NCBI GenBank assembly: GCA_963668545.1
Contig: OY764868.1
Location: forward strand, 2,480,001-2,544,000
Source: G963662265 sp963668545
Lineage (GTDB): Bacteria > Spirochaetota > Spirochaetia > CADAEX01
Direction: 5' to 3'
Length of the DNA: 64,000 nt
The translations under genes were made by a program, and so were the position numbers. This document shows positions 60,047 through 64,000 of this stretch, piece after piece (the first letter of the stretch is position 1; every line of letters starts with the position of its first letter). The notes beneath the pieces are model-generated. The model ran no database searches. It saw nothing but the letters and a program-made list of their open reading frames with translations, and was not told the DNA's origin.

Positions 60047-61495
60047 TCAGACCTTGTAAATAATATTTCTCAGGGAATCCCTGTCCTTGTAAATAATCTT
60101 TGTTTTATAGTATTTCAGATCAATATATGCCGTAGCCTGGAATTCATTAAGACTCCAGTCCAGCACCAGAGAATCCTTATCAGATTCCATTACAGTGAAT
60201 TCTCCGTTAAAAGCCGGATAATTACTTCTGAACTCCATAAGCTTTAAAAGTCTTTTTACCACAGGCTTTTCCACTTCAGTTCTTATTTCATCAAGTGAAT
60301 AATTATGCCTGTTGATGTCACGCCCCTGATGCGTCTTTTCCACAAGTTCGATATCATTTTCACCTGCGAGAAGTCCAACATAATATACCTGGGGTATTCC
60401 AGGTGCAAAAAACTGGATTGTTCTGGCAGTAATATATGCATCATCATTACAGTTCAGCGCCGAATAATAAGTACAGTTCACCTGATAGATATCAAGATTC
60501 TGATATTCCGGCCCTGAATACTTTTTTTTGACATTTGACCCCTGCTTGTAAAGTATTTCAACTGTATTTTCTATTTCTTCATTTTTCATTAAATCAGAAA
60601 CATCTACAACACCTATTCCATCATGTGTATCAAGAGTGGTAACTTGCTTTCTGGGACATATATTAAACCAGTTAATAAGGTTTGTGTTTGTATTAAAGAA
60701 CAACGAATGAAGAACAAGCATAGGCAGGGCAAAATCATATGCCCAGTATCCTTTCTCTGAAAGCTTAAGCTGATAGCTGTAATGTTCATGCACCTCGGGG
60801 ATTATCTCAGTATCAAATGCAGAGACATAATCCTCAAACCATTCAATTATTTCCCATATTTCAGGTTCAACGAAAAAGCAGTTTGTTCCGAGCTTAAGGG
60901 TTGTATATCCGACTGCATCGAGCCTTATCATTTTAGGTCTGTTTCGGGCAAGGCGTATTAAAAACTTTCTCATAACCTCTTTTGTTTTTGGAGAATTATA
61001 ATCAAGATCAATCTGCTCATGCTCAAAAGTACACCATATCTTTTCAAGGGCCCCGTTCGGCCTTTCAAGCACAATATATGGAGGACGCGGTTTTCTGGTA
61101 TAAACCTTCTCCAGAACATCATCAGGGATCCAGCCGTCAGGACTCAGTTTATTAAAACTGAAAAACATATCAGCATATTCGCTGTTTTCCCCTTTCTCAA
61201 TATAATCAATAAAATAGTCAGATTGGCGTGAAATATGATTTATCATAAAATCAATCACAAGGTCAAAATCCTTGCCTATTTTTTCAACATCACTCCATTT
61301 ACCGAAAACCGGGTCAACCTCATCATATGTAATCGGTGCAAATCCCCTGTCTGAAGAGGAAGGATAGAACGGCAGTATATGTACACCCCCGATTGCATTT
61401 TTAAAAAATCTGCGCAGCACATAATGCAGTTCCGGAAGATTTGCCCCCAGACTGTCCGGGTATGTAATGATCTGTACTTTATTTTGAATTGCCAT
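60047..61495 (-). CDS. Sucrose phosphorylase-type glucosidase (GH13_18)
   Basis: 482 residues. Catalytic residues of GH13: nucleophile Asp in MIRLDAVGYTTLK, acid/base Glu in IIPEVHEHYSY, and TTLDTHDGIGVVD. TYPDSLGANLPELHYVLRRF and FAPITYDEVDPVFGKWSDVE are typical of sucrose phosphorylase. It phosphorolyses sucrose (or sucrose-6-phosphate, glucosylglycerate in sister groups) to glucose-1-phosphate. It overlaps the upstream gene by 17 bp. In the same operon as a sucrose-phosphate synthase, so it may recycle the osmolyte. Which sugar is cut cannot be told. Confidence 0.87.
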   Translation of the reverse strand: MAIQNKVQIITYPDSLGANLPELHYVLRRFFKNAIGGVHILPFYPSSSDRGFAPITYDEVDPVFGKWSDVEKIGKDFDLVIDFMINHISRQSDYFIDYIEKGENSEYADMFFSFNKLSPDGWIPDDVLEKVYTRKPRPPYIVLERPNGALEKIWCTFEHEQIDLDYNSPKTKEVMRKFLIRLARNRPKMIRLDAVGYTTLKLGTNCFFVEPEIWEIIEWFEDYVSAFDTEIIPEVHEHYSYQLKLSEKGYWAYDFALPMLVLHSLFFNTNTNLINWFNICPRKQVTTLDTHDGIGVVDVSDLMKNEEIENTVEILYKQGSNVKKKYSGPEYQNLDIYQVNCTYYSALNCNDDAYITARTIQFFAPGIPQVYYVGLLAGENDIELVEKTHQGRDINRHNYSLDEIRTEVEKPVVKRLLKLMEFRSNYPAFNGEFTVMESDKDSLVLDWSLNEFQATAYIDLKYYKTKIIYKDRDSLRNIIYKV

Positions 61496-63680
61496 AAAAC
61501 ATTCCCCTGTTTTTATTTTTGTAATATATAATTCCCTCGATTATCCCGGAGGCAAAACTGTTTTCAGCAAAATAAACATTTTTTGACTTTCTGAGCTTTT
61601 CCAGTTCACTGCTGTAGTTGGCTACAACTATTGCAGAGGTATCTCCCTTCAGCATTCCCTCGTCATTACCCGAATCACCGCATACAAAAAAATTATTTAA
61701 TGGTATGTTCCATTTATAACTTATATATCTCAGAGCTTTACCCTTGGAAGCTCTGTAGGGAAGTATGTCAAGATATTTATTGTGCGAATAGATAAGATTG
61801 TAACGCAGACTGTTATAATTAAGCTTATTATGAATTGCTGATAAATAATCCTTCAAAGAATCCATCAGGCAGCTTATTTTATATTTTTTTTGTGCATCTT
61901 TTTCCTGAAATTCAAGAAACTCGAAGGTTTTTAAAATATCGCGAATCCTTTCCGGTTTCCAGCTTTTTGATATATGGGTTTCCCATCCTTTATCATAATA
62001 GTGTTCAGGACCATAGAATATTTCTGTGCCTACCGAAGATATAATAATATCAGGAGTGATAATATTATTTTTCTCGAGGATTTCAGCTGTTGATTCAAGA
62101 CTTCTCCCTGTAGCTACTGCAAAGCCGATTTTATCCCCATTTTCTTTAAGTATTGACATCAGATTCTGCACATCTTCTTCAGGCCCACCGAGAAGAGTAT
62201 TGTCTATATCAGTAACAAGCATATATTCAAGAGCCGCGAGTCTTTTTCCAATCTGTTTCTTTCTGTTTACAGTCCGTACTTCGGGCTTCAAAACTTTATT
62301 TGATATTATTTCCAGCTGTTTCAGATAATCATTCACATGATGTTCCCAAGAATAGAATTCACGTGTTTTAAGAATTCCGTTTCTTGAAAAACTGTTCCAC
62401 AGATCCTCATGCACCATGATCTTTTTTATTGCTGAGGATATAGCGTTATTGTCCGAGGGATCCACAAGAATACCGCTTTCACAGTTCCCGATAATATCAT
62501 TAGGGCCACCATCATTTGTTGCAACCAGAGGCAGTCCTGTAGCCGAGGCTTCCAGCAGGGTAATTCCAAAAGGTTCTGTAAGAGCTGCATTAACAAAAAC
62601 TCCCCCTTTTTCTGCAGCAATTCTGTACAGTTCAGGAACTTCAAATTCAAAATCATGCTTTTTTGGAATTGCCATTTTTCCATAGAGATTATATTTATCC
62701 ATAAGAAGAAGCATCTGTGTAAGAACTTCCCTTTCATTATCCTCTTTCTGGGCAATATCTTTTCTTATACCTGCATATATTGCAAGATTGGCTATTGCCT
62801 GAAGATCAAAATCTTCTCCATACGCTTTTATAAGTCCCTCAATATTTTTTCTTTTATCAGGCCTGCAGAGTGCCAGAACCAGAGGTTTATCTGGATACTG
62901 GAAAAAATGATCCAGTTCCTTTAATATTGCTGATTTTGCAAAAGACCGTTTTTCCCGGTTTTCCATTTCTGGAAATTTTGCTTCATAATATGGATAAAAC
63001 TTCGTTAAATCAATTCCGGGAGGTATTACTTTATATTCTGTTGCTTTAGCGTTCCTGTACAGTTTATACTGCTCATTCACTTCCTGATTCGTACTGGTTA
63101 CAATAAGGTTGGATTTTTTTATTATATCCTCTTCAGCATCAATTCTTCTAATAATTTTATAGTGTTTTATTATTTCCTGTTCAGACAAACCCTCATTAAT
63201 CAGCTTTTCCTTTTTTACCCTGCCAAGAGAATGGCCTGTAAAAATAAACGGTATATCAAATATTCTTGATATCTCCCCGGCAACATAACCTCCATCTGCA
63301 TAATGCCCATGGACAACATCAGGTACTTTGTTTGTTTTTTTTATATATTTAATTGTCTTATCAACAAATTCATCAAGATATGGCCAGAGCAGTTCTTTTC
63401 TTAAATATTTTTTTCCTCCGCACTGTATCCTGTTTATTGAAAATTTATCGTTGACTTTTTCCTCAGTAAGGCTGTAATCATCAGAAATTCTCTTGTCAGA
63501 GATTAAACGGGTAAATAAATCAACCTTTTCTACGTTACTGTTTTTTGAAAGTTCATTACAGAGTTCAACAACATATTTTATCTGACCGCCTGTATCAGCA
63601 TCATAACCAAGCTGCATGTTTTCTGATTTCAGAAGTCCGTGAATACTGAACATCTGAATATATATTTTTTTACTATTCAT
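61479..63680 (-). CDS. Bifunctional sucrose-phosphate synthase/phosphatase
   Basis: 733 residues. N-terminal GT-B glycosyltransferase (MQLGYDADTGGQIKYVVELC; FTGHSLGRVKKEKLIN; EPFGITLLEASATGLPLVAT), joining UDP- or ADP-glucose to fructose-6-phosphate. From about 500 a HAD phosphatase domain (VTDIDNTLLGGPEEDVQN, TGRSLESTAEIL, CGDSGNDEGMLKG) removes the phosphate, giving sucrose. The order matches the bidomainal SPS of cyanobacteria and some bacteria. Sucrose is a compatible solute, which fits the adjacent betaine importer. Start overlaps the kinase gene by 8 bp. Confidence 0.92.
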   Translation of the reverse strand: MNSKKIYIQMFSIHGLLKSENMQLGYDADTGGQIKYVVELCNELSKNSNVEKVDLFTRLISDKRISDDYSLTEEKVNDKFSINRIQCGGKKYLRKELLWPYLDEFVDKTIKYIKKTNKVPDVVHGHYADGGYVAGEISRIFDIPFIFTGHSLGRVKKEKLINEGLSEQEIIKHYKIIRRIDAEEDIIKKSNLIVTSTNQEVNEQYKLYRNAKATEYKVIPPGIDLTKFYPYYEAKFPEMENREKRSFAKSAILKELDHFFQYPDKPLVLALCRPDKRKNIEGLIKAYGEDFDLQAIANLAIYAGIRKDIAQKEDNEREVLTQMLLLMDKYNLYGKMAIPKKHDFEFEVPELYRIAAEKGGVFVNAALTEPFGITLLEASATGLPLVATNDGGPNDIIGNCESGILVDPSDNNAISSAIKKIMVHEDLWNSFSRNGILKTREFYSWEHHVNDYLKQLEIISNKVLKPEVRTVNRKKQIGKRLAALEYMLVTDIDNTLLGGPEEDVQNLMSILKENGDKIGFAVATGRSLESTAEILEKNNIITPDIIISSVGTEIFYGPEHYYDKGWETHISKSWKPERIRDILKTFEFLEFQEKDAQKKYKISCLMDSLKDYLSAIHNKLNYNSLRYNLIYSHNKYLDILPYRASKGKALRYISYKWNIPLNNFFVCGDSGNDEGMLKGDTSAIVVANYSSELEKLRKSKNVYFAENSFASGIIEGIIYYKNKNRGMFYGNSK

Positions 63681-64000
63681 TATTTAATTCCATTTCCTTT
63701 TTAAGATAATCATAATAAGAATCAGTTTCCGGAAGAGCTCCTTTCACAGTACAGATATGAGATGCAAATCCACCGGCAAGTTTAATTATTTTTTTTACAG
63801 GAAGTTTCTGAAGATATCCTGCTGCTGCAACAGCTGCGAATGCATCTCCGGCACCCACTGTATCTTCTATAATTATTTTTCCTGCATTTTGATATTCTTC
63901 ATTTTTGTCTCTTGTTGTCCAGGTACTCCCATGTTTACCTTTTGTTATTATAATGTCAGAAATATTATATTCATTTAATAATGCTGAAGGGTTTTCTTTA
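63673..64000 (-). CDS. PfkB-family sugar kinase (5' part beyond window)
   Basis: C-terminal 108 residues only; the frame runs out at the right edge. IIITKGKHGSTWTTRDKNEE and IEDTVGAGDAFAAVAAAGYL are the PfkB signature and anion-hole/base region (Asp in GAGD). Likely a fructokinase making fructose-6-phosphate for the neighbouring sucrose-phosphate synthase. Overlap of 8 bp with that gene marks an operon. Confidence 0.88.
   Translation of the reverse strand, partial: KENPSALLNEYNISDIIITKGKHGSTWTTRDKNEEYQNAGKIIIEDTVGAGDAFAAVAAAGYLQKLPVKKIIKLAGGFASHICTVKGALPETDSYYDYLKKEMELNNE

Noticed and set aside
1..64000. tRNA, rRNA, CRISPR arrays, prophage structural genes, replication origin
   Set aside because: Looked for T-loop, repeat-spacer and DnaA-box-like patterns on both strands by eye; none seen.

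Overview
The window looks like chromosome of a spirochaete (Spirochaetota), probably a free-living anaerobe or facultative anaerobe from a salty habitat. This is inference from gene content. Five predicted exported proteins share a Cys-less N-terminal pattern (signal peptide, then A-G-G or S-G-G, then K/S/R and acidic residues) that is common in Spirochaeta and Treponema binding proteins. There are HydE and HydG maturases for an [FeFe] hydrogenase, a one-piece sucrose-phosphate synthase/phosphatase with a phosphorylase, a glycine betaine importer, and a lipoprotein with DUF5018-like and DUF1566-like domains. DNA is AT-rich throughout and more so at 27.1-28.95 kb and 36.4-37.1 kb. I saw no tRNA, rRNA or CRISPR array.

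Layout. 1-5.9 kb (minus): TAXI-type TRAP importer with a YesM/YesN-like two-component system. 6.3-8.2 kb (plus): SerA-SerC serine synthesis behind a good sigma70 promoter. 8.5-20.5 kb: housekeeping and stress genes, namely a DUF2202 protein, a FecR-like protein, a sigma54 activator divergent from a peroxiredoxin with its own -24/-12 promoter, MscS, SurE, a 27-residue membrane peptide, an ArgP/ArgO pair, a PfpI-like protein with a DUF6132 protein, and a diguanylate cyclase with a cation efflux protein. 20.6-26.3 kb (minus): oppABCDF. 26.6-29 kb: a nitroreductase and an XRE-ImmA plus PIN pair resembling toxin-antitoxin loci.

30.6-37.1 kb is a mobile-DNA scar: a small inverted-repeat element, a decayed IS91-like transposase split by a 2.2-kb segment between 127-bp direct repeats (the segment carries a pyruvate kinase tail, a lipoprotein gene and a decapitated hybrid kinase), an integron-type attC site, an intact IS3-family element and an orphan AT-rich gene.

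37.1-43.8 kb holds the most unusual set: two divergent genes sharing an unrecognised N-terminal domain (one fused to an HU-like DNA-binding domain), then in series a PPP-type phosphatase, a membrane Ser/Thr kinase, a membrane FHA-like protein and a vWA-FHA protein. It reads as one phospho-signalling module.

43.9-64 kb: MATE exporter, free-Met-(R)-sulfoxide reductase, the hydG-orf-hydE cluster with a TM1266-like regulator, a chemoreceptor, a GNAT-histidine kinase fusion, an SsuABC-like importer, and an osmoadaptation block (glycine betaine importer behind a small zinc-ribbon gene and a long terminator-bearing leader, then sucrose phosphorylase, sucrose-phosphate synthase and a PfkB kinase).

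Several genes (surE, 20039, 27269, 45506) have a sigma70-like -10 box 6-8 nt before the ATG and no Shine-Dalgarno, suggesting leaderless mRNAs. Others have clear AGGAG-type sites.
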